Part shown: piece after piece, positions 35,359 through 44,048 of the stretch
How positions within the stretch are numbered: position 1 is the first letter of the stretch
How the letters are laid out: every line of letters begins with the position of its first letter
Assembly (NCBI GenBank): GCA_023457255.1
Contig: JAEWMB010000002.1
Span: 1-64,000 of the forward strand
Direction: 5' to 3'
From: Bacillota bacterium
GTDB taxonomy: Bacteria; Bacillota; Clostridia; Lachnospirales; Lachnospiraceae
DNA: 64,000 nt
The notes under the pieces: model-generated
Told to the model about the DNA's origin: nothing
Seen by the model: only the letters and a program-made list of their open reading frames with translations
Database searches by the model: none
Made by a program: the position numbers and the translations under genes

Positions 35359-37746
35359 ATGAATATAAAGGATTTATTAAAAACCCATGGATATCCCTGT
35401 CTCTTAACTATGTTATTAAGTATTGCTGTTTTATCCTTGACCAATGTTTATTTTAAGTTTCAAGTAAATGAAGGGATGCTGGTACTTCTTGTTTTCTTTT
35501 GGATTGTTATCCTAAGATGTTTTGATCGAAACAAGAAAAATATTCTTCCCTATGTTGTTTTATTATTACTTGCCATAATCGCCTTGTTCTTATGCCATCA
35601 GTATAAAATATCATTTTCTGATATAATAACTTCCTATACGAAATGGCTTCATCAGACCTTAGATGATGGGAAGTCTAACTCCATAGGATATTCCTCTGCG
35701 ACAATGATAATTTTATTAATTATCGTATCAATGCCTATTTATCTGTTGCAAAGAAGACTTATACTTCGAATTATCGGAGCAGCAGTGACATTTTGTATTC
35801 TCCTGCTCTTGGGATTTACACAGCAGCTTACTACGAAATTAGGTGTAGTCAGTTTATTACTCTACATATTCCTTGCGGTAGTGGATTTTAGGATTACTCT
35901 TTTTTATAAAAAGGAGAAGAATTCGCAGCAGATGGCAATAATTTTTTTAATTCCTTGTGCTTTATTGCTTAGTCTTTTCTTATTAATACTGCCTGCTTCA
36001 GAAAAACCGATGGAATGGAAAACTATCAAACGGTGTATTAATGCTGTCTCAAACGCTGTTGACTCTCTGGTTACAAATTTTGATCTATGGAGGAATCCCG
36101 AGAAGAAAGAATTTAATCTAAACTTTGCCGGATATTCCGAGAATGGTAGGGTTGGCGGCAGTGTGTCGGACTCAGAAGAATTGGCGCTATCACTAAAAAC
36201 CAATTCTTTAAGCAGCTTTCCCTTATACCTAAATGGTAACGTTAAGAATAAATTTGATGGGGAGAAGTGGGAAGACACAATAAGTGATAAGAAAGATGGG
36301 TATACGGAAGCGGAGCTGGATTTTTTAGAGTTGTTATATGCAATCGACCGGGAAGGCTTAACGGAAGAATATTCCTCTGTTATTTCCACTCGCAGCTATA
36401 GTATTACATACGAGGAGATAGCAACCAGAACATTATTTTATCCATTAAAAGTACTAGAGATTGAATTAACCAAACGTAAGGATACCTATTTTGGCGATAC
36501 GGCTAATTTTCGCTTTCATGAAATCAAAACAAAAGGAGCAGGCTATTCCTTCCGATACCTGAATATGAACCTTGATAGTACCTATTTTAATCAGCTAATA
36601 GAAAATCAAACGAAGTTTAAATATCAGAAGCAAAGTTCGGCTTCTCTTTTACAATTTAAGGATAATGTTGCGAAGAAAAAATATCTAATTCCTACGAAGG
36701 TATCGGAACGGTTGGAGGAACTATTGAAACTTCGCAGAGATCGAATTTATACCGATTATTTAACTGTTTATAAAGAGCTTCCGAAACGGGTTTCTGATTT
36801 AGCCTTTGAGTTAACGAAAGCTTGTAGTAATGATTATGAGAAATGCAAAGCAATCGAGAAGTTCTTCTCTAATTACTCGTATACCACAAGTCCTAAACAG
36901 CCTGCAGAAGGGAATGATTTAGTAGACTACTTGATTTTTGAATCCAAAGAAGGTTATTGTACCTATTATGCGACTGCATTTGCGATAATGGCACGAAGCA
37001 TTGGGATTCCCACCAGATATGTTCAAGGATTTCGAGTACCTGCTTCTGAAAGCGGAAATCGCTTTTACTATTATGTATACAATAGATACGCCCATGCATG
37101 GCCAGAAGCTTATATCGAAGGCATTGGGTGGATTCCTTTTGAACCTACCCCATCGTTTTATGATTATCGATATCAACCATGGGTTTCTGCGGAAGAGATA
37201 GGAAAAGGAACGGTAATTACTCCTAGCACAGGACCGCAATACGATTCTTCCATTTATGAAGAATTATTGGAACAGGAGGAGAGAGAGTATCAGACCGCCC
37301 GTAAAACTTATCGCAGCATATCCATGATTGCAGGTATTGTGGTGTTACTTATCTTATTTGGTGTATTTCTTTATTATGTGTTAAGAATTCAGCTCTCTCA
37401 TAGAAGCTATCAAAAAGCAAATCTGGAAAAACGGGTATACCAAGATATCAAAGCAGTATTTTTAATGGCGGAGTTTTTAGGCAAGGGAATTGAGAAGGCG
37501 GAGACATTCCAGCGTTTTATAAAGCGCCTTGCATCAGATAGTTCAATAAAGGAAAAAGATACAAGCGACATCATTGAAATCTATCAAAAAATACGATATA
37601 ACGAGATAGAACCTTCCCTGGAAGAACAGCAAAAAATTGAGTTGTTTCGAATGTATTTTGATCAATACTTAAGGAAAACGATGAAATATCGTGAGTATTT
37701 AAGAATGCGATTTTATTTAATCCGCCATGAAAGGATGAAGGGATAG
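35359..37746 (+). CDS. Membrane transglutaminase-like protein (TgpA type)
   Basis: The 795-residue product has about six N-terminal transmembrane helices (roughly 10-210), a long extracytoplasmic region, a transglutaminase-like domain with the Cys-His-Asp triad (G-Y-C-T-Y-Y near 535, Y-A-H-A-W-P-E near 577, then F-E-P-T-P), another transmembrane helix (about 650-672) and a cytoplasmic tail. This is the TgpA/DUF3488 arrangement. The domain may act as a protease or cross-linker outside the membrane; the substrate is unknown. It is the last gene of the MoxR-DUF58-transglutaminase operon. Confidence 0.9.
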   Translation: MNIKDLLKTHGYPCLLTMLLSIAVLSLTNVYFKFQVNEGMLVLLVFFWIVILRCFDRNKKNILPYVVLLLLAIIALFLCHQYKISFSDIITSYTKWLHQTLDDGKSNSIGYSSATMIILLIIVSMPIYLLQRRLILRIIGAAVTFCILLLLGFTQQLTTKLGVVSLLLYIFLAVVDFRITLFYKKEKNSQQMAIIFLIPCALLLSLFLLILPASEKPMEWKTIKRCINAVSNAVDSLVTNFDLWRNPEKKEFNLNFAGYSENGRVGGSVSDSEELALSLKTNSLSSFPLYLNGNVKNKFDGEKWEDTISDKKDGYTEAELDFLELLYAIDREGLTEEYSSVISTRSYSITYEEIATRTLFYPLKVLEIELTKRKDTYFGDTANFRFHEIKTKGAGYSFRYLNMNLDSTYFNQLIENQTKFKYQKQSSASLLQFKDNVAKKKYLIPTKVSERLEELLKLRRDRIYTDYLTVYKELPKRVSDLAFELTKACSNDYEKCKAIEKFFSNYSYTTSPKQPAEGNDLVDYLIFESKEGYCTYYATAFAIMARSIGIPTRYVQGFRVPASESGNRFYYYVYNRYAHAWPEAYIEGIGWIPFEPTPSFYDYRYQPWVSAEEIGKGTVITPSTGPQYDSSIYEELLEQEEREYQTARKTYRSISMIAGIVVLLILFGVFLYYVLRIQLSHRSYQKANLEKRVYQDIKAVFLMAEFLGKGIEKAETFQRFIKRLASDSSIKEKDTSDIIEIYQKIRYNEIEPSLEEQQKIELFRMYFDQYLRKTMKYREYLRMRFYLIRHERMKG

Positions 37747-37772
37747 TAATTGAATAAGAATAACAGGAGATA

Positions 37773-37828
37773 AAAGAAACGGAATATTTCTCTGAGTGAA
37801 CTTACTCTATTGAAATATTCCGTTTCTT
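37773..37828. terminator. Bidirectional terminator between convergent genes
   Basis: AAGAAACGGAATATTTC pairs perfectly with GAAATATTCCGTTTCTT around a loop of about 21 bases. It lies between the end of the transglutaminase gene and the minus-strand lipoprotein gene. Confidence 0.8.
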
Positions 37829-37831
37829 CAA

Positions 37832-38860
37832 TTATTTTCCATAGACACGCTCGTAAGTGTTTTTTATAGGATTGTATGTATAAACCGCATTCCCATCTAC
37901 TGTGACATAAAAGTTTGTCATTAAAATATTTTTATGTTCGAATTTCGCATAGGCTCCAAAGCTGTAACAAATGCGGTCTTCAATAATAAGTTTGGTATCA
38001 TCCGTTAGGATTAGGTAATCATCAATCTTAGCGGGGAGGCCTGTTTGATCAAGTGATAGGGAACGTATTATATGAATGGCATCTTCTTCGGAGATTGTTA
38101 GGTTCTCTTTCGTATCTTTATCAAGAATATAACTTCCGGCAATTGAATTCGTATTTTTTGTAAAGAAATCATCGTCTGTTAATGTCAATTGATTTTTATC
38201 GAGGGTAAAGTTAAGGCTTACCTCATCGTTGGTAAAGTGTTTTGCAGTGGTTCTATCGATATGGCCGATACCACTTAGACGGTTTATCCCAAGGCTATTT
38301 TCTGCCAGTATATGAAATTCAAACGAAGCGGCGTCATTTTGAATTAAGGTTATCGTAGAGGTTGTAACACCTCGTAAGTCCTTGCGGACAAAGGTGCCGT
38401 TCCAATTGATTTCGGTATCGTCATTGACCGGTTTTACAGTAAAGGTGGAAAACGAAGTTTGCTTGCCGTCAGGAGTCAAACAGGTGAGCTCACCGGTATT
38501 TTTGTTTACGAGTATTGCCGGTTCCAATGCGGTTAAGTTTTCTGAAACAATAAAAGAATAATAATTTTTTGAATGAATGGTAACATTCTCCGCCAGCAAG
38601 GATACCGAATATTTTCTTGTATTGATTTGAGCTTTTACTAAAGATAGTGCATCTTCTTCCGTTATAAATATATCTTCTGCGAATGGAGTAGCTTCAGGGA
38701 TTGTGGTTATCTTTGGAGCTTGCGTAATGGAGATTGTAACAGCAGGAGTAAGCTCACTAGGAGTCTCAATCGTAGTATTGTTTTTATTCTGTGCTGCTTG
38801 ACAGCCACTACAAAGGATAGTGGTCACACTACAAAGCATAATCAGTTTGCGAAATGACAT
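37832..38860 (-). CDS. Putative lipoprotein with PepSY-like repeats
   Basis: The 342-residue product has a lipoprotein signal ending L-C-S-G-C (Cys20), then a Thr/Pro-rich linker to about 65. Two segments resemble PepSY domains: I-T-E-E-D-A-L-S-L-V-K near 68 and I-S-E-E-D-A-I-H-I-I-R near 255. PepSY domains often inhibit proteases or act as periplasmic regulators; the role here is not known. AGGAGG lies seven bases before the start on the minus strand. The family call is moderate. Confidence 0.7.
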   Translation of the reverse strand: MSFRKLIMLCSVTTILCSGCQAAQNKNNTTIETPSELTPAVTISITQAPKITTIPEATPFAEDIFITEEDALSLVKAQINTRKYSVSLLAENVTIHSKNYYSFIVSENLTALEPAILVNKNTGELTCLTPDGKQTSFSTFTVKPVNDDTEINWNGTFVRKDLRGVTTSTITLIQNDAASFEFHILAENSLGINRLSGIGHIDRTTAKHFTNDEVSLNFTLDKNQLTLTDDDFFTKNTNSIAGSYILDKDTKENLTISEEDAIHIIRSLSLDQTGLPAKIDDYLILTDDTKLIIEDRICYSFGAYAKFEHKNILMTNFYVTVDGNAVYTYNPIKNTYERVYGK

Positions 38861-39203
38861 AGTAAGCCTCCTTTATGATTCCAGATATTATTAGCATAAT
38901 ACCGGAATAAGGCAAATTCTAGGCAAAAATCTTACATGTTTCTTAAACTTATTGAATTTCCATTATAAATTTTTAACGCATTGCTCAAAATGTGATATAA
39001 TAAGCTGCCAGACCGAAGGTCTGTGTAGATCACAATCATGAATTTAGTACTCTAAATTCATGATATAATGTAGGATTATAAAATGCAATGGCAAAGTGCA
39101 GAAGTAATACTAATTAAAATAAGCGGGATACTTGTCGTAAGCCCTGGGGCATTAGTGGAAGCAATAGTTATAAAGGCGATAAAGTACCGGAATAGAGGAA
39201 ATA
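38861..39203. other. Divergent spacer with two extended -10 promoters
   Basis: No gene is seen here. The sequence TGATATAAT occurs twice on the plus strand (38993-39001 and 39061-39069). Between the copies lie two hairpins, CAGACC-GAA-GGTCTG (39009-39023) and a 30-base palindrome (39035-39064). Confidence 0.5.
39035..39069 (+). promoter_or_regulatory. Extended -10 promoter overlapped by a perfect palindrome
   Basis: ATCATGAATTTA (39035-39046) and TAAATTCATGAT (39053-39064) are perfect inverted repeats around a 6-base centre. The right arm runs into TGATATAAT (39061-39069). The arrangement fits an operator covering the promoter that would serve mutY and the genes after it. Confidence 0.5.
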
Positions 39204-40304
39204 ATGAAGTATGATTATAGAGAAACAGTGGAATATTTGTTGCATTGGTATGATCTTAATGCAAGAATCCTGGAGTGGAGGTCTAATCCCAAGCCATACT
39301 ATGTATGGATTTCTGAGATTATGTTGCAGCAAACAAGGGTTGAAGCAGTAAAAGCTTATTTCGACCGGTTTATTAAGGAATTACCAACCATTCATGATTT
39401 AGCAGTAGTTGAGGAAGACCGGCTGATGAAATTGTGGGAAGGGCTGGGCTATTACAACCGAGCTCGTAATCTTAAGAAAGCGGCAATGATAGTAATGGAG
39501 CAGTATGCTGGTGAGCTGCCGGCAAATCGGGAAGAATTAAGGAAACTGCCGGGTATCGGTGCTTATACCTCAGGAGCAATTGGTTCTATTGCCTTTCGAT
39601 TACCGGTGCCGGCGGTTGATGGAAATGTGCTTCGTGTTATGAAACGTATTGCCGGAAGCTTTGATGATATTACAAAAGAGAAGATAAAAAAAGAGCTGGA
39701 GGAAGATATTGAAGCCATCCTTCCTAAAGATCGTCCCGGAGATTATAATCAGGCACTTATGGAACTTGGTGCCACCGTATGCCTGCCAAATGGAAAACCG
39801 CTCTGTCACCAATGTCCGGTTATGCACTTATGTAAAGCATTCCATAATGGAGAGGAGCTAAAAATACCGGTGAAACCAAAGAAGAAGGATAGGTTAATTG
39901 AGGAAAAAACAGTATTTGTAATGGAGTGTGCAGGTTCTTATGCAATTCGAAAAAGAACAGAGAAGGGACTTCTTCATGGGCTATGGGAATTACCTAACAT
40001 TGATGAAAAGCTTTCGATGAATCAGATAGAGGAGAGGATAAAGAATATAGCTCCTTTTGCTAAAGTTAAGAAGCAGCTTAGTGAAGCAAAGCATATATTT
40101 TCACACAAAGAATGGCATATGGTTGGATATTATATTAAGGTCGAAGAAAAAGAGGAAGTGGCTTTCCCCGATTTGATTTGGGTAGACGAACAAAGTATTC
40201 GAAAAGACTACTCTCTTCCGACAGCTTTTGAGGCCTACCGGAAGGAATTAAATCAAGGAGATGTAGTTTGCTATAGGAAAGAGAAATTATTGTTGCCAGA
40301 ATAG
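39204..40304 (+). CDS. mutY: A/G-specific adenine DNA glycosylase
   Basis: The 366-residue repair enzyme removes adenine mispaired with 8-oxoguanine. It has an endonuclease-III-like domain with the helix-hairpin-helix L-P-G-I-G-A-Y-T-S-G-A-I and catalytic Asp in V-D-G-N-V-L-R, a 4Fe-4S loop C-x7-C-x2-C-x5-C (about 194-211), and a C-terminal NUDIX-like domain that reads 8-oxoG. The x7 spacing is one longer than in Escherichia coli. The near-N-terminal E-I-M-L-Q-Q-T-R-V is diagnostic of MutY. AGAGGA precedes the ATG. It is followed 54 bases later by a LysR gene. Confidence 0.95.
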   Translation: MKYDYRETVEYLLHWYDLNARILEWRSNPKPYYVWISEIMLQQTRVEAVKAYFDRFIKELPTIHDLAVVEEDRLMKLWEGLGYYNRARNLKKAAMIVMEQYAGELPANREELRKLPGIGAYTSGAIGSIAFRLPVPAVDGNVLRVMKRIAGSFDDITKEKIKKELEEDIEAILPKDRPGDYNQALMELGATVCLPNGKPLCHQCPVMHLCKAFHNGEELKIPVKPKKKDRLIEEKTVFVMECAGSYAIRKRTEKGLLHGLWELPNIDEKLSMNQIEERIKNIAPFAKVKKQLSEAKHIFSHKEWHMVGYYIKVEEKEEVAFPDLIWVDEQSIRKDYSLPTAFEAYRKELNQGDVVCYRKEKLLLPE

Positions 40305-40358
40305 GACATTTAATGGTAAGCTGTCAGTAAATATAGGACAATCTGGGGAGGTTTTGCA

Positions 40359-41282
40359 ATGGAAGTAGATTTTTCATTATCTGCTTACCGGATTTTTAAT
40401 GCGGTGGCAAAAACAGAAAATATATCGTTGGCTGCAAAGGAACTGTATATTAGCCAGCCTGCTATTAGTAAGGCAATCGCTAAGCTGGAGCAAAGTATGT
40501 CAGTTGCGTTGTTCACTAGAAATTCTCGTGGCGTGAAACTGACGGAAGAGGGGAAACAGCTTTATTGCTATACCAGAACGGCATTTGAAACCTTGAAAGA
40601 AGGGGAAGATGCAATGAAGCGAATTCATCAATTAGGGATTGGACATATTCGCATCGGAGTCAGTACGACGTTGTGTAAATATATACTTCTGCCATTTTTA
40701 AAAGAATTTGTCGAAGAATACCCACATATTCGATTTACAATTCAGTGTCAGTCAACGCTTCAAACGTTAGGGTTACTGGAAGAAGGTAAATTAGATATTG
40801 GCTTGGTAGGAAAACCGGACGCCATGAAAGGGATGCTATTTCAAAAAGTTGGCGAGATACAGGATATCTTCATTGCAACAACAAGTTATCTTGATAATTT
40901 AAGAATCAGGGAGGGAAGAGAGCTAACCGGGCGTGAATTATTAGAAAAAGGTAATCTTATGCTCCTTGATGAAAAGAATATAACCAGAATATATATTGAT
41001 GAGTATTTTGCAAAAAGACAATTAAAGCCTGTGCAAATCTTAGAGGTGAGCAGTATGGATTTATTAATTGAATTTGCAAAAACCGGCTTAGGGATTGCCT
41101 GTGTGATAGGAGAATTTGTTAAGAATGAAATAGAGGGCGGAGAATTAATAGAGATTGCACTGCCGGGAAAACTAGACAAACGAGAGATAGGTTTTGTCTA
41201 TATGAAAGAGAGGGGCAACCAGGAATCTGTTCGAAACTTTGTTCACAAGATGGAGGAGATGATATGCAAAAGCCCAAAATGA
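40359..41282 (+). CDS. LysR-family transcriptional regulator
   Basis: The 307-residue product has an N-terminal winged helix-turn-helix (about 5-65, N-I-S-L-A-A-K-E-L-Y-I-S-Q-P-A-I-S-K) and a C-terminal periplasmic-binding-like effector domain. GGGGAGG precedes the ATG. Its last 19 bases overlap the HAD gene, which implies cotranscription and possible functional coupling. The effector is unknown. Confidence 0.9.
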   Translation: MEVDFSLSAYRIFNAVAKTENISLAAKELYISQPAISKAIAKLEQSMSVALFTRNSRGVKLTEEGKQLYCYTRTAFETLKEGEDAMKRIHQLGIGHIRIGVSTTLCKYILLPFLKEFVEEYPHIRFTIQCQSTLQTLGLLEEGKLDIGLVGKPDAMKGMLFQKVGEIQDIFIATTSYLDNLRIREGRELTGRELLEKGNLMLLDEKNITRIYIDEYFAKRQLKPVQILEVSSMDLLIEFAKTGLGIACVIGEFVKNEIEGGELIEIALPGKLDKREIGFVYMKERGNQESVRNFVHKMEEMICKSPK

Positions 41283-42019
41283 TTCTATTTGACTATGGAC
41301 AGACCTTAGTGAAGGAGGAAGGATTTGAGTCGCTGGCAGCAGAAGAGGCAGTACTGTCGAGAGCAATAAAAAATCCATATGAGGTGACAGCGCAGGAAAT
41401 GCTTGCGTTTGATAGAGAATTAAATAAAGAGATTGGTAGATTTACTAAGGAAACGATGGAGACTTATAAATTAGAGGTTCATAACCACCCCTATCAGAGG
41501 TTCTTATACGAGTATTTTGGATTGGAATTTGAGGAAGACCCTTATGAGATGGAACAATTATTCTGGGATACGGCGGCACCAGGAGTTCCAACTGATGGGA
41601 TCAAGGAAGTACTGAATTATCTCATAGAGAATAACATTCGTGTTGGAGTGATAAGTAATATATCTTTCAGCGGGGAGGCTCTAAGACGGCGTTTGGCTGC
41701 TGTTCTTCCGGAATATACCTTTGAGTTTATCCTGGCATCGAGTGAATATGTATTTCGAAAGCCAAACAAATTCTTATTTCAGTTAGCACTCCGCAAGGCA
41801 GGTTTGCAGCCGGAAGAGGTATGGTACTGTGGGGATAACATACTTTGTGATATCATAGGTGCTTTTGAAGCAGGAATATTTCCAGTATGGTATACCGGTG
41901 CGAATAAAACCGGAGGTTTTGACTATCTTGAGGATTATGAGGCAAATCACCCAGACGTAGAGTCGTGCAAGATAGAGGATTGGTATCAATTTATTAATTT
42001 TTTAAAACAAACAGATTAG
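41264..42019 (+). CDS. HAD-superfamily hydrolase-like protein
   Basis: The 251-residue cytoplasmic protein has the HAD motifs: motif I F-D-Y-G-Q-T-L (Asp nucleophile near 9), motif II V-I-S-N-I-S, motif III Lys in F-R-K-P-N-K, and motif IV Y-C-G-D-N-I-L-C-D. In motif I the second acid of D-x-D is Gly, so the usual general acid/base is absent and phosphatase activity is uncertain. A helical cap lies between motifs I and II. The substrate is unknown. The start overlaps the end of the LysR gene and has GGAGG upstream. Confidence 0.82.
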   Translation: MQKPKMILFDYGQTLVKEEGFESLAAEEAVLSRAIKNPYEVTAQEMLAFDRELNKEIGRFTKETMETYKLEVHNHPYQRFLYEYFGLEFEEDPYEMEQLFWDTAAPGVPTDGIKEVLNYLIENNIRVGVISNISFSGEALRRRLAAVLPEYTFEFILASSEYVFRKPNKFLFQLALRKAGLQPEEVWYCGDNILCDIIGAFEAGIFPVWYTGANKTGGFDYLEDYEANHPDVESCKIEDWYQFINFLKQTD

Positions 42020-42030
42020 ATAAGGAAATC

Positions 42031-42080
42031 AGACAAGTGATAGATTGCACTAGTTTTCAGGTGTAGCCGCTTGTCTTTTT
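42031..42080 (+). terminator. Terminator after the HAD gene
   Basis: AGACAAG (42031-42037) pairs with CTTGTCT (42070-42076), with further pairs inside, followed by TTTTT. Confidence 0.65.
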
Positions 42081-42298
42081 ACTTTGTGGGATGTTCTGTT
42101 TCATTTGATTTCTTTATTATAAGTATGTTGAAATTCAAATAGGAACATAATAAAAATTCATATTAAGTATTCGTATTATGTATTTTAATTATATTAATAA
42201 CTATGCTAAAATAAGGTTAAATTAATTTGCAGATATTAACTAAATGAACACAAACCACAGTAAACTCATTATAAAGATGAAAGGGAGGATGTGTACAT

Positions 42299-43381
42299 AT
42301 GAATTACAACATAGCGGTAATTCCGGGAGATGGTATTGGTCCGGAAATCATTACAGAAGCGAAGAAGGTACTTAACCAGATTGGAAAGAAATTCGGTCAT
42401 AGTTTTGTTTATACGGAAGTGCTGATGGGAGGTGTCTCCATCGATGCGACAGGCGAGCCTCTTACCAAAGAGGCACTGGAGGCAGCTAAGGCAAGTGATT
42501 CGGTACTTCTAGGAGCGGTTGGGGGTAATGTTGGGCAAAGCAACTGGTATAGCCTGCCACCTCATTTAAGACCGGAAGCGGGATTATTAGCCATTCGAAA
42601 GGGCTTGGGGCTATTTTGCAATCTTCGTCCTGCAGTGCTGTTTGAACAATTAAAACAGGCATGTCCCTTAAAGGATGAGATTATTGGGAATGGTTTTGAC
42701 TTTGTTGTAGTACGTGAGCTAACCGGAGGAGTTTATTTTGGTGAAAGAAAAACTACAACAGAAGATGGAATTAGAAAAGCTGTTGATACAATGCCCTATG
42801 ATGAAAATGAGATAAAACGAATTGCCAGATGGGCATTTGAAGTGGCAGCTAAGCGAAACAAAAAAGTATGCAGCGTAGATAAAGCAAATGTTTTGGATAC
42901 TTCAAGACTATGGAGGCAGGTAGTAAAAGAAGTGGCTGTGGAATATCCGGAGGTAACGCTAACGGATATGTTAGTAGATAATTGTGCAATGCAGATTGTA
43001 AAAGATCCAAAGCAGTTTGATGTCATATTAACGGAAAATATGTTTGGTGACATTCTTTCGGATGAAGCAAGTATGGTAACCGGTTCCATCGGTATGTTAG
43101 CCTCGGCTAGCCTTGGTGATTCAAAACTTGGATTATATGAGCCAAGTCATGGTTCTGCTCCGGATATTGCAGGAAAGAATATTGCGAATCCAATTGCAAC
43201 AATTCTATCGGCAGCTATGATGCTGCGCTATAGTTTTGATTTGACAAAGGAAGCAGATAGTATAGAAAATGCTGTAAAACAAGTATTAAATCAAGGGCTT
43301 CGTACCGCTGATATTATGTCGGAGGGAGGTATCTTAGTAGGAACGAAGGAAATGGGGGATTCTATCATAGCACAGATTTAA
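42299..43381 (+). CDS. leuB: 3-isopropylmalate dehydrogenase
   Basis: The NAD-dependent enzyme oxidises and decarboxylates 3-isopropylmalate in leucine synthesis. The 360-residue product begins I-A-V-I-P-G-D-G-I-G-P-E, and has the substrate-site R-E-L-T-G-G-V-Y-F-G and metal-site D-I-L-S-D-E-A motifs, followed by the NAD-binding G-S-A-P-D-I-A-G. GGGAGG precedes the ATG. It begins a leucine cluster with leuC and leuD; leuA is not in the window. The 210-base upstream spacer has no recognised T-box. Confidence 0.95.
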   Translation: MNYNIAVIPGDGIGPEIITEAKKVLNQIGKKFGHSFVYTEVLMGGVSIDATGEPLTKEALEAAKASDSVLLGAVGGNVGQSNWYSLPPHLRPEAGLLAIRKGLGLFCNLRPAVLFEQLKQACPLKDEIIGNGFDFVVVRELTGGVYFGERKTTTEDGIRKAVDTMPYDENEIKRIARWAFEVAAKRNKKVCSVDKANVLDTSRLWRQVVKEVAVEYPEVTLTDMLVDNCAMQIVKDPKQFDVILTENMFGDILSDEASMVTGSIGMLASASLGDSKLGLYEPSHGSAPDIAGKNIANPIATILSAAMMLRYSFDLTKEADSIENAVKQVLNQGLRTADIMSEGGILVGTKEMGDSIIAQI

Positions 43382-43685
43382 GTTTGAAGCAAAATTCATT
43401 ATAGCTAACACTATAATCGAGGAAGCAAGATTTGATTTGAGCAAAGAAACCTAGGAATTAAGCTGTTTTAAAATTTGAGCAAATGAATTGTATTGTTCAC
43501 ATATTGTAAAAATTAAAAGAAAGTAAACTCATGGTTTATCAGTGCATTTTCCATAATTCTATGGTAAGATATCTAGGTATTTTGAAATCGGATGGTTGGA
43601 AGGACAGACATAACAGCTTTCGTTTTCATTGCCTAGAGGTTATCCTGATTTATATATGTGCCAGAGCGCGCGGATAGGAGTTAAA
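43382..43685. other. Spacer inside the leucine cluster
   Basis: No gene is supported. The stretch contains small inverted repeats, ATTATAG/CTATAAT (43398-43417) and CCATA/TATGG (43551-43564), without T runs. A separate promoter for the downstream genes is possible but I see no good match. Confidence 0.35.
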
Positions 43686-44036
43686 ATGGAGAAATATATG
43701 AAGAGTTTTTCGAAAGCATTGGTTATCATGACAGTTATTTTCTTTCTAAGCTTTTTTGGAGGAGCGAATGCAGAGACGATTGGTATGCCAAACTTTGTAT
43801 TTCAAGTATGCGTAGTCAGTGCAAATGCGCTGATGTTTGTGATTCCCTTAGTATTTATTGCTATCTTTGGTATCGGTATGACTACGTTATTTAAGAAGAT
43901 ACTTAACAATGCCAATCGAATGGCAGTAAAGAAAGTGGAAGAAAAATTTCCGGTTCTTTGGTTTATCGTCTCCTTTGTATGCTTTATTCTTTACTTTATG
44001 TTTGTCAATGTGATATTTGCATTACCAGAAGCATAG
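43686..44036 (+). CDS. Small uncharacterised membrane protein in the leu cluster
   Basis: The 116-residue product has a first hydrophobic segment (about 10-28, ending G-G-A-N-A, signal-like), a second (about 40-70) and a third at the C-terminus (about 92-112), with a basic, charged loop K-K-I-L-N-N-A-N-R between the last two. I recognise no family. ATG 43686 has TAGGAG six bases upstream; the longer frame from 43629 is not needed. It ends 12 bases before leuC, so it is almost certainly translated with leuC and leuD. Confidence 0.7.
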   Translation: MEKYMKSFSKALVIMTVIFFLSFFGGANAETIGMPNFVFQVCVVSANALMFVIPLVFIAIFGIGMTTLFKKILNNANRMAVKKVEEKFPVLWFIVSFVCFILYFMFVNVIFALPEA

Positions 44037-44048
44037 GAGGATATAATT

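Noticed and set aside
35904..36389. 161-codon minus-strand frame
   Set aside because: It is antisense to the transglutaminase gene, with no start signal and no family resemblance.
42081..42298. T-box leader expected upstream of the leucine genes
   Set aside because: No GGGTGG-ACCGCG antiterminator core or terminator is visible; the region is simply AT-rich.
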